64,000 bases of DNA from Treponema sp. GTDB taxonomy: Bacteria > Spirochaetota > Spirochaetia > Treponematales > Treponemataceae. The translations under genes and the position numbers were made by a program. Of this stretch, positions 8,746-17,518 are shown in pieces (positions within the stretch are counted from its first letter, which is position 1; each line of letters opens with the position of its first letter). The stretch spans positions 1 to 64,000 of the forward strand of contig JAILIC010000095.1 of NCBI GenBank assembly GCA_024695475.1. Direction: 5' to 3'. Below the pieces are notes generated by a model. That model was not told the DNA's origin and searched no databases. It saw nothing but the letters and a program-made list of their open reading frames with translations.

Positions 8746-9924
8746 TTATTTGATTGCTTGCGCCAGATCTTCTATCAAATCTTCTGCCTTTTCTATTCCT
8801 ACGGAAAGACGTAGCGTACATGGTGTGATTCCATTTTTAAGTCGGATACATTCCAGGACATCGGCATGAGTCTGCGTTATAGGATAAGTGATGAGTGTCT
8901 CTACTCCCCCAAGGCTTTCGGCAAATTGAATGAGTTTTACTCGGTTCAAAATGGACTTTGCTTTTTTTTCGCTTGTAACATTAAACGTAAGCATCGCACC
9001 AAATCCACGGCTCTGTTTTTTCTGGATATTGTATCCTGGGTGATCGGAAAATCCTGGATAGAGAACTTTTGTAACTTCTTTTTGGGATTTGAGCCACTCT
9101 GCAATTTTGACGGCGTTACTTTGAGATTTTTCCATTCGGACTGAAAGCGTCTTGATTCCTCGGAGCGTAAGCCAGGAGTCAAAAGGAGAAAGACCTGCTC
9201 CTGTTGTTTTGATGAGGAATCGGAGCCTTTCTGCAATTTCAGTCCGGTTTGTTACGATAAATCCTGCAAGGGTATCATTGTGACCTGCCAGATATTTTGT
9301 TCCAGAGTGAATTACAATATCTGCTCCCAGTGTAAGCGGATTTTGAAAATATGGTGACATAAAAGTGTTATCCACAATTAAAAACACATTATGTTTGTGG
9401 GCAATTTTTGCAGCTTGGGCGATGTCTGTAATATTCATCATGGGGTTGGTTGGGGTTTCTATATAAATTGCCTTTGTTTTTTTTGTAATAAGGGATTCCA
9501 ACTGTTCAGCAGTTAAAGACGAAATGTTTTTCCGAGTAAAAGAAATTCCGTTTTTTGCAGAAACATTGTCAAAAAGACGGATTGAGCCACCGTACAGGTC
9601 TGAATCTGCAATGATGTGGTCGTTAGGGGAAAATAGTTCCATTACTAAGGTGATTGCCGCCATTCCGCTAGAAAGTGCCAGTGCGTCAATTCCACTTTCT
9701 AGTTGACATACAACTTTTTCAAGCTGCTCACGAGTTGGATTTTGCAAACGGCTGTAGTCAAAACCTGTTGATTGTCCAACTGCAGGATGTGCGTAGGTTG
9801 CGGTCTGGTAAATAGGAAAACTTATCGACCCGTAGTGGCTACAGTGAGTAGGGGTGACTTCCCCTTCTGTGGTAGTTTCGGTTTTTTCTAAGTGTAGACA
9901 TTTTGATTCTAGTGAAAGTGACAT
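8746..9924 (-). CDS. PLP-dependent trans-sulfuration enzyme (cystathionine gamma-synthase/gamma-lyase family)
   Basis: YIETPTNP, IVDNTF, DIVIHSGTKYLAGHND PLP-lysine motif, SLGGVETLITYP. Confidence 0.92.
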   Translation of the reverse strand: MSLSLESKCLHLEKTETTTEGEVTPTHCSHYGSISFPIYQTATYAHPAVGQSTGFDYSRLQNPTREQLEKVVCQLESGIDALALSSGMAAITLVMELFSPNDHIIADSDLYGGSIRLFDNVSAKNGISFTRKNISSLTAEQLESLITKKTKAIYIETPTNPMMNITDIAQAAKIAHKHNVFLIVDNTFMSPYFQNPLTLGADIVIHSGTKYLAGHNDTLAGFIVTNRTEIAERLRFLIKTTGAGLSPFDSWLTLRGIKTLSVRMEKSQSNAVKIAEWLKSQKEVTKVLYPGFSDHPGYNIQKKQSRGFGAMLTFNVTSEKKAKSILNRVKLIQFAESLGGVETLITYPITQTHADVLECIRLKNGITPCTLRLSVGIEKAEDLIEDLAQAIK

Positions 9925-9933
9925 TTTTTCCCC

Positions 9934-10698
9934 CTATATTGCTTCTGCGTACGTAATGCGTTTTTCAAATTTAAATGCTTCTAAAAATCTTTTAGCCCGT
10001 TCTGTTTTGGGATGAGTAAAGAATTCTTCAGGATTATCATCCTCTAAAACGACACCGCCATCAATAAAAACAATTCTATCAGCTACTGCCCTCGCAAATT
10101 CCAATTGATGAGTTACCATAAGCATGGTGCGGCCTTCTTTTGCTAAGTCCATAACAACATCCAAAACCTCACGAACCATCTCAGGGTCAAGAGAGGCTGT
10201 TACCTCATCAAATAAAAGAATTTCTGGGTTCATACAAAGGGCGCGAACAATAGCAACTCGCTGTTTTTGACCACCGGAGAGTTCACGGGGATATGCATCT
10301 TTTTTATCTAAAAGACCTACACGCGCCAAAAGTTTTTCTGCTTGAGCCATAACTTCCGCTGTATCCTTTTTTTGTGCCTTTACTGGTCCCAAAAGTATAT
10401 TTTTCATAACAGTCAAATTGGGGAATAAGTCGTAATTTTGAAAAACCATTCCAATTTTCTGTCTGATTTTATGCATATCTTTTTTTCGATTGCTGATAAC
10501 TTCATCATGCAATAAAATTTCGCCTTCCTGAATTGATTCCAGACCATTTATACAACGGAGTAATGTTGACTTACCGCAACCAGAACTTCCTAAAATGACA
10601 ACAACTTCGCCTTTATAGACTTTAAGAGAAATGCCTTTTAATATCTGTTCCTCGTTTTTATATGCTTTTTTTACATTGTGTATAGTCAATAATGCCAT
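9934..10698 (-). CDS. Amino acid ABC transporter ATP-binding protein (likely cystine/cysteine)
   Basis: Walker A GSSGCGKST, LSGGQKQRVAIVRAL, polar amino acid uptake subfamily. Confidence 0.92.
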   Translation of the reverse strand: MALLTIHNVKKAYKNEEQILKGISLKVYKGEVVVILGSSGCGKSTLLRCINGLESIQEGEILLHDEVISNRKKDMHKIRQKIGMVFQNYDLFPNLTVMKNILLGPVKAQKKDTAEVMAQAEKLLARVGLLDKKDAYPRELSGGQKQRVAIVRALCMNPEILLFDEVTASLDPEMVREVLDVVMDLAKEGRTMLMVTHQLEFARAVADRIVFIDGGVVLEDDNPEEFFTHPKTERAKRFLEAFKFEKRITYAEAI

Positions 10699-10715
10699 AT
10701 GTACTCTCCTATTTT

Positions 10716-11390
10716 TTAGATTTCATTTTTCTTTTCAAGTTTGCCTGCAACAAAGGAAAGCGGAAAGCAAACTATAAAGTACATAAAGAAAATCACTCCA
10801 TAAACCGCAATGCTGGCAGTAGGTATGGTAAGACGATTTGCTTCAATAATTTGCTGCCCAATTTTTACCACTTCTATTACACCTACAAAAACTACAAGAC
10901 TCGTAGTCTTAACCATTCTGGTAATTAAATTCATGCTTAGAGGAATGATTCTTTTTAAGCTTTGCGGAATAATGAGATATAAGAAAATTTGTTTTTCTGT
11001 AAGTCCAATCGCTCTTCCGCTTTCATACTGATGATTAGAAATTGATTCAAGTGAACTTCTTACAAGTTCTCCCATTTCTGCTGTACCCCAAAGTGTAAAA
11101 ACCAAAATGCTTGCAAATTCCCCTGAAATTGAAATATCAAAAGCGTGGCTTAGTCCAAAATAAGCCAGAAAAAGCAAAACCATCTGTGGCATTATTCTCA
11201 TAAACTCAAGATATATGTTTGAAATTATTTGTATACATTTATTTTTTCTTGTTAAAATAATTCCAAACACAAATCCAAGAAGTATGGAAAGTAGGACAGA
11301 AACGAGGGCAATCCAAATGGTTACCCAAAGACCTCCCAAAAGGCGAACAAAATTTCTTCCCCTAAAAAGAACACTGACTGCTGCACTCAT
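10716..11390 (-). CDS. Amino acid ABC transporter permease
   Basis: HisM/GlnP-type EFMRIMPQMVLLFLAYFG; EAA-like loop ESGRAIGLTEKQIFLYLIIPQSLKRIIP. Confidence 0.9.
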   Translation of the reverse strand: MSAAVSVLFRGRNFVRLLGGLWVTIWIALVSVLLSILLGFVFGIILTRKNKCIQIISNIYLEFMRIMPQMVLLFLAYFGLSHAFDISISGEFASILVFTLWGTAEMGELVRSSLESISNHQYESGRAIGLTEKQIFLYLIIPQSLKRIIPLSMNLITRMVKTTSLVVFVGVIEVVKIGQQIIEANRLTIPTASIAVYGVIFFMYFIVCFPLSFVAGKLEKKNEI

Positions 11391-12046
11391 TTTTTGCCTC
11401 TGTACTGTGAAAGTCTTTTTTCAAGAACGCGCGAAATAACTGTAATCGGAAGGAGCATAATGAAATATGCCACAACCAAAAGAAACAGTGATTCTTCTGT
11501 TTTGTAATACAGACCAATCAAATCCTTTGCAACAAACATGACATCTGCCAAAGCGACTGCACTAAAAACTGAAGTTTCCTTTAGTAAGAAAATAATGTTT
11601 GCAACTACTCCTGGAATTGCGACACTTAATCCTTGCGGAAACACAACATAACGTGCAATCTGAATCGTATGTAAGCCAATGCAAAGTCCGCTTTCCACTT
11701 GAGATTTGCTTACTGTTTCAAGTGCACTTCGGAAGGTTTCTGTCATATAGGAAGATCCCAAAAAAACAACTCCGATGAGTGCACATTGCTCACCGGTAAG
11801 TCGGATACCAATGCGCGGTAATGCAAAATACAAGAAAAAAAGTTGAATCAAAAGAGGCGTGTTTCTTGAAATTTCTGTGTACACAATCACTGCTAGGTTT
11901 AAAATAGGAAGTTTCCAAAATCTGATAAGTGCAAACAAAACTCCAAAAAACAAAGAAAGAACTATACCTGTAAAACCAATTCTCAAAGTAAGAACCGATG
12001 CCTCTACATACAATGGAATTACTTGTTTTATAAATTCTAAATCCAT
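11387..12046 (-). CDS. Amino acid ABC transporter permease
   Basis: YTEISRNTPLLIQLFFLYFALP; ESGLCIGLHTIQIARYVVFPQGLSVAIPG. Confidence 0.9.
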   Translation of the reverse strand: MDLEFIKQVIPLYVEASVLTLRIGFTGIVLSLFFGVLFALIRFWKLPILNLAVIVYTEISRNTPLLIQLFFLYFALPRIGIRLTGEQCALIGVVFLGSSYMTETFRSALETVSKSQVESGLCIGLHTIQIARYVVFPQGLSVAIPGVVANIIFLLKETSVFSAVALADVMFVAKDLIGLYYKTEESLFLLVVAYFIMLLPITVISRVLEKRLSQYRGKK

Positions 12047-12071
12047 TCCTTGCCCCTAATATGCAAAAATA

Positions 12072-12107
12072 CCCCGAAAGGTGAGCTTTGTCGCTTTAGT
12101 TTCGGGG
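12072..12107 (-). promoter_or_regulatory. Intercistronic hairpin between binding protein and permease genes
   Basis: CCCCGAAA ... TTTCGGGG inverted repeat, no long U tract. Confidence 0.6.
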
Positions 12108-12126
12108 ATTGGTCTTAAAAGATCTT

Positions 12127-12972
12127 TTAGAGTTTTCCACCTTCAACTACAAGACTGTCTGCGTCACTATCTGCACCATAAACAGTACGGAGTGTTGCTT
12201 CATAATTTTTGTGGAAGAAGTTTTCTTTTCCTAGTTCTGCAATTTCATTATTGAGCCAGTTAAGTAAATCTGTATTACCTTTTGTAACTGCTCCTGCAAT
12301 TGCATCAAGACTTCCTATAGAATCAGCTCCTGCACCTACTGCAAAGGAAGGATTTTCGATTGCCCAAGCTAGGACTTCTGTATTGTCTGTAGAAAGACCA
12401 TCACCACGACCATCTAAAAGCGCGTTATATGCTTCTGAATACTGGTCAAATTTTAAGAGCTTAATTTCTGGATAGTTTTTTGAAAAATAACTTTCTGCGG
12501 TGGTTCCTTTTGCAATAATCAAGGTTTTTCTATTAAGCTGAGCCGGATCTGTTATTAAAGCAGATTTTGGAGAAACGATACCCAAAGCAACCTTCATGTA
12601 TGGAAGTACAAAATCAACCTTTTCTGCTCTCTCTGGGGTTACGGTAAAGTTTGCAAGAACAAGATCTACTTTGCCTGTTGTCAAAACTTCTACGCGATTT
12701 GCAGCTTCAACAGGAACATATTTTACTTTTACGCCCAGATCTTTTGCTATGCGGTTTCCGTAATAAACATCGTATCCTTGATATTCACCTTTTTCGTCAA
12801 CATAACCAAATGGTTTTTTGTCACTAAATACAGCTATCTTAATGGTTCCGCTTTTTTTAATTTGTGCAACTGTTCTTCCTGTTTTTGATTTTGCAGAAAG
12901 GGGTGAAAGTGAAGCTGTCAAAATGGCTGCCAACGCAACTGTTTTTGTAATTTTAGAAAATGATTTAAACAT
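12127..12972 (-). CDS. Amino acid ABC transporter substrate-binding protein (likely cystine/cysteine)
   Basis: Signal peptide; SBP family 3 text GTIKIAVFSDKKPFGYVDEKGEYQGYDVYYGNRIAKDLG. Confidence 0.9.
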   Translation of the reverse strand: MFKSFSKITKTVALAAILTASLSPLSAKSKTGRTVAQIKKSGTIKIAVFSDKKPFGYVDEKGEYQGYDVYYGNRIAKDLGVKVKYVPVEAANRVEVLTTGKVDLVLANFTVTPERAEKVDFVLPYMKVALGIVSPKSALITDPAQLNRKTLIIAKGTTAESYFSKNYPEIKLLKFDQYSEAYNALLDGRGDGLSTDNTEVLAWAIENPSFAVGAGADSIGSLDAIAGAVTKGNTDLLNWLNNEIAELGKENFFHKNYEATLRTVYGADSDADSLVVEGGKL

Positions 12973-13017
12973 AATAATACCTCTGTAATTGTTTTTGAGA
13001 AATGTACTCTATACCAA

Positions 13018-13136
13018 AACTTTGCAACAAAGTTATTAAAGATAGAGATTAGGATATCTCTAAAAACCCACCTCTGGCGTTTTTTTAGAGAATAACTGTA
13101 TGTAAAAAGAGATTTTTGGCTAAAGAACTTTTAGCC
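13018..13136 (-). promoter_or_regulatory. Candidate attenuator hairpins downstream of Cys leader ORF
   Basis: Perfect or near-perfect inverted repeats: 13118-13124/13130-13136, 13058-13066/13082-13090, 13043-13049/13056-13062, 13018-13024/13028-13034; the second and third share bases and are mutually exclusive. Confidence 0.6.
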
Positions 13137-13213
13137 TAACAAAGACAACAACAGAGGCACATACGTCCGTTGCGGAAATTTTCACGAACAAGTTTTTCAA
13201 AATAAAATTTCAT
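13136..13213 (-). CDS. 25-aa Cys-rich leader peptide MKFYFEKLVRENFRNGRMCLCCCLC (candidate cysteine attenuator)
   Basis: ATG at 13213-13211 preceded by GGAGGT; last 7 codons Cys-Leu-Cys-Cys-Cys-Leu-Cys before TAG; upstream of cystine-type ABC/trans-sulfuration operon; below the ORF-track size cutoff. Confidence 0.75.
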   Translation of the reverse strand: MKFYFEKLVRENFRNGRMCLCCCLC

Positions 13214-13291
13214 TATGTACCTCCAAAAAAAGTTATAATCGTCGTGAATCGACAATGTGATTCGATATATTCCTATCGAATTAATAGGTTA

Positions 13292-13320
13292 AATATATAT
13301 TTTATTACCCACTATGTCAA
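13292..13320 (-). promoter_or_regulatory. Sigma70-type promoter for leader peptide/cystine operon
   Basis: Minus strand TTGACA (13320-13315), 17-nt spacer, TATATT (13297-13292). Confidence 0.7.
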
Positions 13321-13444
13321 TAGGTAATACATGTCTTTTATAATAACAGCAAGATGAAAGTATATATTATCCTCATGCACAACCTATACATTCACTGATG
13401 GAAGCTTTGTAAGGTTACAAAAAACTTGTGGTAGAGAAGTATAA

Positions 13445-13481
13445 AAAAAAGACCACCTGAAATAAACATCAGATGGTCCTT
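13445..13481 (-). terminator. Terminator after Fbp/Afu-type binding protein gene
   Basis: GGACCATCTGA...TCAGGTGGTC followed by T8 on minus strand. Confidence 0.8.
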
Positions 13482-13512
13482 GCTTTTAGATAAATTGTTT
13501 TATCCTGATAGC

Positions 13513-14544
13513 TTATTTGTGGATAGATGTGTATAAGCTGTTCCAGTGCTCGAGTACAGCCTTTTTGTGTTCAATTAACCAATCAACATCACGAATAACC
13601 CATTTTACATCTTTGCTGTCTGGCAGGTACTTTGAAGTATATGTTGCCTTTGAGTTGGTAAGACGCAATGTCTGTAAAGCATTACCCAGGTCAGTTTCGC
13701 CTTCTGGGCTCATTAAGAAGTTAATCAACTTTTTTGCACCTTCTGGGTTTTTGCATCCTTTGATCATAGCACAACCGAATGCAGAAGCTGATGTACCTTC
13801 AGCTGGATATACCATCTTGATGTTTGTAGCACCTGACTTAAGCAGGGTAGATGCACCATCTTCATAAGTGAGACCAACTACATATTCACCAGTCTGTACA
13901 CTCTTAAAACAAACAGATGATGAAGTAGAAATAACGATATCATTCTTTAATAGTTTTTCGATGTAATCCCATGAAGCGGCTGAGTCATTTCCATAAACTG
14001 ACATAATGTTACAAACATTGTTCCATGCTGCTGAAGAAGAATTTGGATCAGAAAGAACCATTTTGCCTTTTAGTTTTGGATCAAGCAAATCTGCATAACC
14101 TTTAATATTTAAACCGAGCTGTTTTTCTAGATCTGTGTTAACGCAGAATACAACAGTTGAAAGGTGGTCAAGGTTATAAAATCCATTATTTGATTTATAA
14201 CCTTCCATAATATCAGGTTCATACTCTGTTAAGTAATTTTCAAACAAGTCAGCATTTGCCATACCATCGCTGTTTCCTAAACCGCCCCACATGACATCGC
14301 CTTGAGGATTGTTTTTTTCTGCACGGATACGAGCAGTTAATTCACCTGCAGAACCATTAACAACTTCAATAGTCATTCCAGGATTCTTTTCTTCAAAAAG
14401 GCGAGTTAAGTTACCTATGTCATTTTCAGTCATAGAGGAATAGAGAACAACGCGATTATTCTTTTTATCACTACCGCCAGCTGCAAATACTGCCATGCTC
14501 ATTGCAGCAAGAGCCATGGCACAAAGTCCAACAATTTTTTTCAT
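13513..14544 (-). CDS. ABC transporter substrate-binding protein (Fe3+/thiamine/2-AEP-type family)
   Basis: MKKIVGLCAMALAAMSMAVFAAGGSDKK signal; NRVVLYSSMTENDIGNLTRLFEEKNPGMTIEVVNGSAGELTARIRAEKNNPQGDVMWGG; start moved to 14544. Confidence 0.88.
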   Translation of the reverse strand: MKKIVGLCAMALAAMSMAVFAAGGSDKKNNRVVLYSSMTENDIGNLTRLFEEKNPGMTIEVVNGSAGELTARIRAEKNNPQGDVMWGGLGNSDGMANADLFENYLTEYEPDIMEGYKSNNGFYNLDHLSTVVFCVNTDLEKQLGLNIKGYADLLDPKLKGKMVLSDPNSSSAAWNNVCNIMSVYGNDSAASWDYIEKLLKNDIVISTSSSVCFKSVQTGEYVVGLTYEDGASTLLKSGATNIKMVYPAEGTSASAFGCAMIKGCKNPEGAKKLINFLMSPEGETDLGNALQTLRLTNSKATYTSKYLPDSKDVKWVIRDVDWLIEHKKAVLEHWNSLYTSIHK

Positions 14545-14600
14545 TTTTCGCTCCTTAGTATATATATTACATCCGGTATTGCTCCGGACAAAATACCTGT

Positions 14601-16253
14601 TTACATTTTGATGTCTTCTGCACCACTTATCTTTAAGTACAGTAATAACGACAAGAATGTTAATACCGTTAAAATTGAAGAAAAGGCACAAGCCATTCCG
14701 TAGTTACCCATAGCAATTGACACATAGGCTGACATCGTTAAGGTGATGGTACTGTTGTTGTACAAAATGATTGAACTGGACAATTCCGTAACTAAGGATA
14801 CCCAACTTAAAATAGCTCCGGACAAAATACCGTTGGTCATCATAGGTACCGTTACTTTGCGGAATGTTTTAAGCTTAGAGGTACCAAGACTTATGGAGGC
14901 TTCTTCGATGCTCATTGGTATTTGCATGAGGTTTGCCGTTGCCGAGCGTATAGTATAGGGCATTCGGCGTATGACAAAAGACATGACCATAATAATCATA
15001 GTACCAGTGAGGGCTAAAGGTTTGTTACTAAAGGCTATGACCAAGGCAATACCAATGACTGCACCAGGAATGATATACGGTATCATTGAAATGGTATCGA
15101 TCATATTATTCCAGAGGCTTGGACGACGTACAACCAGATAGGCAATGAATATTGACAGCAATATGATGATGGCAAGTGCCAAACCGCTTATGACCAGTGA
15201 GTTTGTCAGAGAGCGTGACAAAAGATGGCGGGATGCTGCCTTGTAGCTGTCAAGTGAAAAGCCCGGTTTAAATACTGCCATATCGCATTTCTTGAAAGAC
15301 AGGAAAATGACATAGAGCTGTGGCAAAAATGAAAAAGCAATAACGATGTAGCAATACGCATTCATTATAATAGCACGGATAAGTCCAGGTTTTTTCTTTT
15401 GTACCGGATGCAGGGCATTGATAGAAAACTTAAACTTATTGGTTCCCCATTTTTGCAGGGCAAAAACCAGGGCCGTAATAATGATTGCTATAACACTGAT
15501 GGTAGCAGCAAAATGGAAGTCTGTTCCGTTTTCTCCCAAGTATTGGTTATAGATCTCTACCGGGAATGTTCTAAAGCCTTCACCGAGCAATAACGGTGTT
15601 CCAAAGTCTGCGAATGAACGCATAAATACCAGTAACGAAGCGGCAAGAATAGTTGGCATACACAGACGCAGTGTTACCTTAAACACACGTTTGATACCGA
15701 CACATCCTAGGTTTGCAGAAGCTTCGAGCAGGCTGTTGTCGATGTTCTTAAAGGCACCGTTCATATAGATAAATACGAGCGGAAAGAGCTTTAAGGTCTC
15801 AACTAAGACTATGCCGCGAAGCCCATAGATGCTGCCTATCTTGATATGGAGTAGGCGTTCCAAAAAGACGGTCAAAACTCCAGAACGGCCAAGCAACAAA
15901 ATCCATGCATAGGCACCGATAAAGGGAGCTGACATACAGCACAAGATGCTCAAAATAAAGATCATCTTGGCACCTTTGAGTATGTAAAACGAATAGCAGT
16001 ACGAAAGGGGAATACCAACAGCTAACGAAAAGAACGTAATCAGTATGGCAAGCTTTAGACTGTTTAATATCGTTTTACTATAATACGGTTTTGAAAAAAA
16101 GGTGATGAAGTTACTCATCGTAAAGTGTCCGTTGCTGTCAAGAACCGCTAAACGGAATATCTTGATCATCGGATAGAGCAGACACAGAATAAACAACCCC
16201 ATAATGGCAATGGAGACAATTGTCCAGACATCAAATTTCCATTTCTTTGACAT
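14601..16253 (-). CDS. ABC transporter permease, FbpB-type (duplicated permease domain)
   Basis: 550 aa, two binding-protein-dependent permease halves (LLEASANLGCVGIKRVFKVTLRLCMP; SIEEASISLGTSKLKTFRKVTVPMM). Confidence 0.9.
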   Translation of the reverse strand: MSKKWKFDVWTIVSIAIMGLFILCLLYPMIKIFRLAVLDSNGHFTMSNFITFFSKPYYSKTILNSLKLAILITFFSLAVGIPLSYCYSFYILKGAKMIFILSILCCMSAPFIGAYAWILLLGRSGVLTVFLERLLHIKIGSIYGLRGIVLVETLKLFPLVFIYMNGAFKNIDNSLLEASANLGCVGIKRVFKVTLRLCMPTILAASLLVFMRSFADFGTPLLLGEGFRTFPVEIYNQYLGENGTDFHFAATISVIAIIITALVFALQKWGTNKFKFSINALHPVQKKKPGLIRAIIMNAYCYIVIAFSFLPQLYVIFLSFKKCDMAVFKPGFSLDSYKAASRHLLSRSLTNSLVISGLALAIIILLSIFIAYLVVRRPSLWNNMIDTISMIPYIIPGAVIGIALVIAFSNKPLALTGTMIIMVMSFVIRRMPYTIRSATANLMQIPMSIEEASISLGTSKLKTFRKVTVPMMTNGILSGAILSWVSLVTELSSSIILYNNSTITLTMSAYVSIAMGNYGMACAFSSILTVLTFLSLLLYLKISGAEDIKM

Positions 16254-16256
16254 GGT

Positions 16257-17375
16257 CTATGCCTCCGGCTGTTCGTTGTCATTTTTGACGCCAGTGAGAA
16301 TGTTTGTAGAGCCGTCAAGTGTAAAAATATTTATCTTATTAATATCAAGACCGAGTTTTACTTCTTTGCCTTTTTGTAGTAAGTCGTCGATACGAGAGAC
16401 TTGGATAGTTTCAAAACGCATACCGTTTTCGAGTTCGATAATAATATGTGTATTTAATCCAAGGAATATACAATCATGCACCTTTGCACTTATGCCGTTG
16501 AAATCATCTGGCTGCATAAGGAACTCTTCCGGGCGTATAGAAACCAATACGTCCTGATCCTTTTTGTATTGTTCCTGAATGTTGGCAATCTCAACAGTGT
16601 AGTTTAAAATGGTCAGCATACATTTGTTATCCTGCATTTTAATAGAACCTTGGATAAGATTGTTATGTCCGATAAACGAAGCAACAAACGTATTTGCAGG
16701 GCGTTGATAAATTGCTTTTGGTGTACCTATCTGCTGGATAGTTCCGCTATTTAAAACGGCAATTCTATCTGATACTGCCATGGCTTCTTCCTGATCATGG
16801 GTAACATAAATAGTTGTAATACCTATTTGCCTTTGCAGTTCCCTAATTGCAGAGCGCATTTCAATACGAAGTTTTGCATCGAGGTTTGATAACGGTTCGT
16901 CCATGAGTAGTACGTGTGGTTCTATACAAAGAGCACGTGCAATTGCAACGCGTTGCTGCTGACCACCAGAAAGCTGGGCTGGCATACGATTTGCAAACTG
17001 ATCGATTTGCATCAGTTTTAAGAATGACTCTGCTTGCTCATGTATTTTTGTACGATCCATTTTAAGGTTTTGTAGACCAAACTCAACATTTTTACGGACA
17101 CTCAAATGAGGAAAAATAGCATAGTTTTGAAATACCATACCAATATTTCGTTTGGATGGGTCAAGATCGTTAATTCGTTTATCATTAAAATAAAAATCAC
17201 CGCCTTCGATAGAATTAAAACCGGCAATCATTCGCAATAATGTGGTTTTACCACAACCTGATGGACCAAGCAGTGTAAAAAACTCTCCTGGTTTTATGGT
17301 TACATTTAACTTATCAATGATTTTTTTTCCATCAAAAATTTTAACCGCATTCTTTATGCGTATTCCAACACTCAT
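16257..17375 (-). CDS. ABC transporter ATP-binding protein, FbpC/PotA-type
   Basis: GPSGCGKTT, LSGGQQQRVAIARAL, TOBE-like C-terminus. Confidence 0.92.
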   Translation of the reverse strand: MSVGIRIKNAVKIFDGKKIIDKLNVTIKPGEFFTLLGPSGCGKTTLLRMIAGFNSIEGGDFYFNDKRINDLDPSKRNIGMVFQNYAIFPHLSVRKNVEFGLQNLKMDRTKIHEQAESFLKLMQIDQFANRMPAQLSGGQQQRVAIARALCIEPHVLLMDEPLSNLDAKLRIEMRSAIRELQRQIGITTIYVTHDQEEAMAVSDRIAVLNSGTIQQIGTPKAIYQRPANTFVASFIGHNNLIQGSIKMQDNKCMLTILNYTVEIANIQEQYKKDQDVLVSIRPEEFLMQPDDFNGISAKVHDCIFLGLNTHIIIELENGMRFETIQVSRIDDLLQKGKEVKLGLDINKINIFTLDGSTNILTGVKNDNEQPEA

Positions 17376-17518
17376 GATATACCCTCCTTTTTTTTACATG
17401 GAAATATATATATAAGCTTAACCCCTGCTAAAATATTCTGTCAAGAAATTTTAAAATGAGATACATATCTGTATTAAGAATAAAGTATAAGGTCTGTATA
17501 TAAAGAGAGAAGAATTTA

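Noticed and set aside
13118-13136. Hairpin overlapping the Cys-leader stop as a classical intrinsic terminator
   Set aside because: It is followed by AAAAATCTC rather than a U tract on the transcript. Kept only as a possible pause or alternative structure.
14545-14691. N-terminal extension of Fbp/Afu-type SBP ORF
   Set aside because: Overlaps the permease 3' end; a proper signal peptide begins at 14544.
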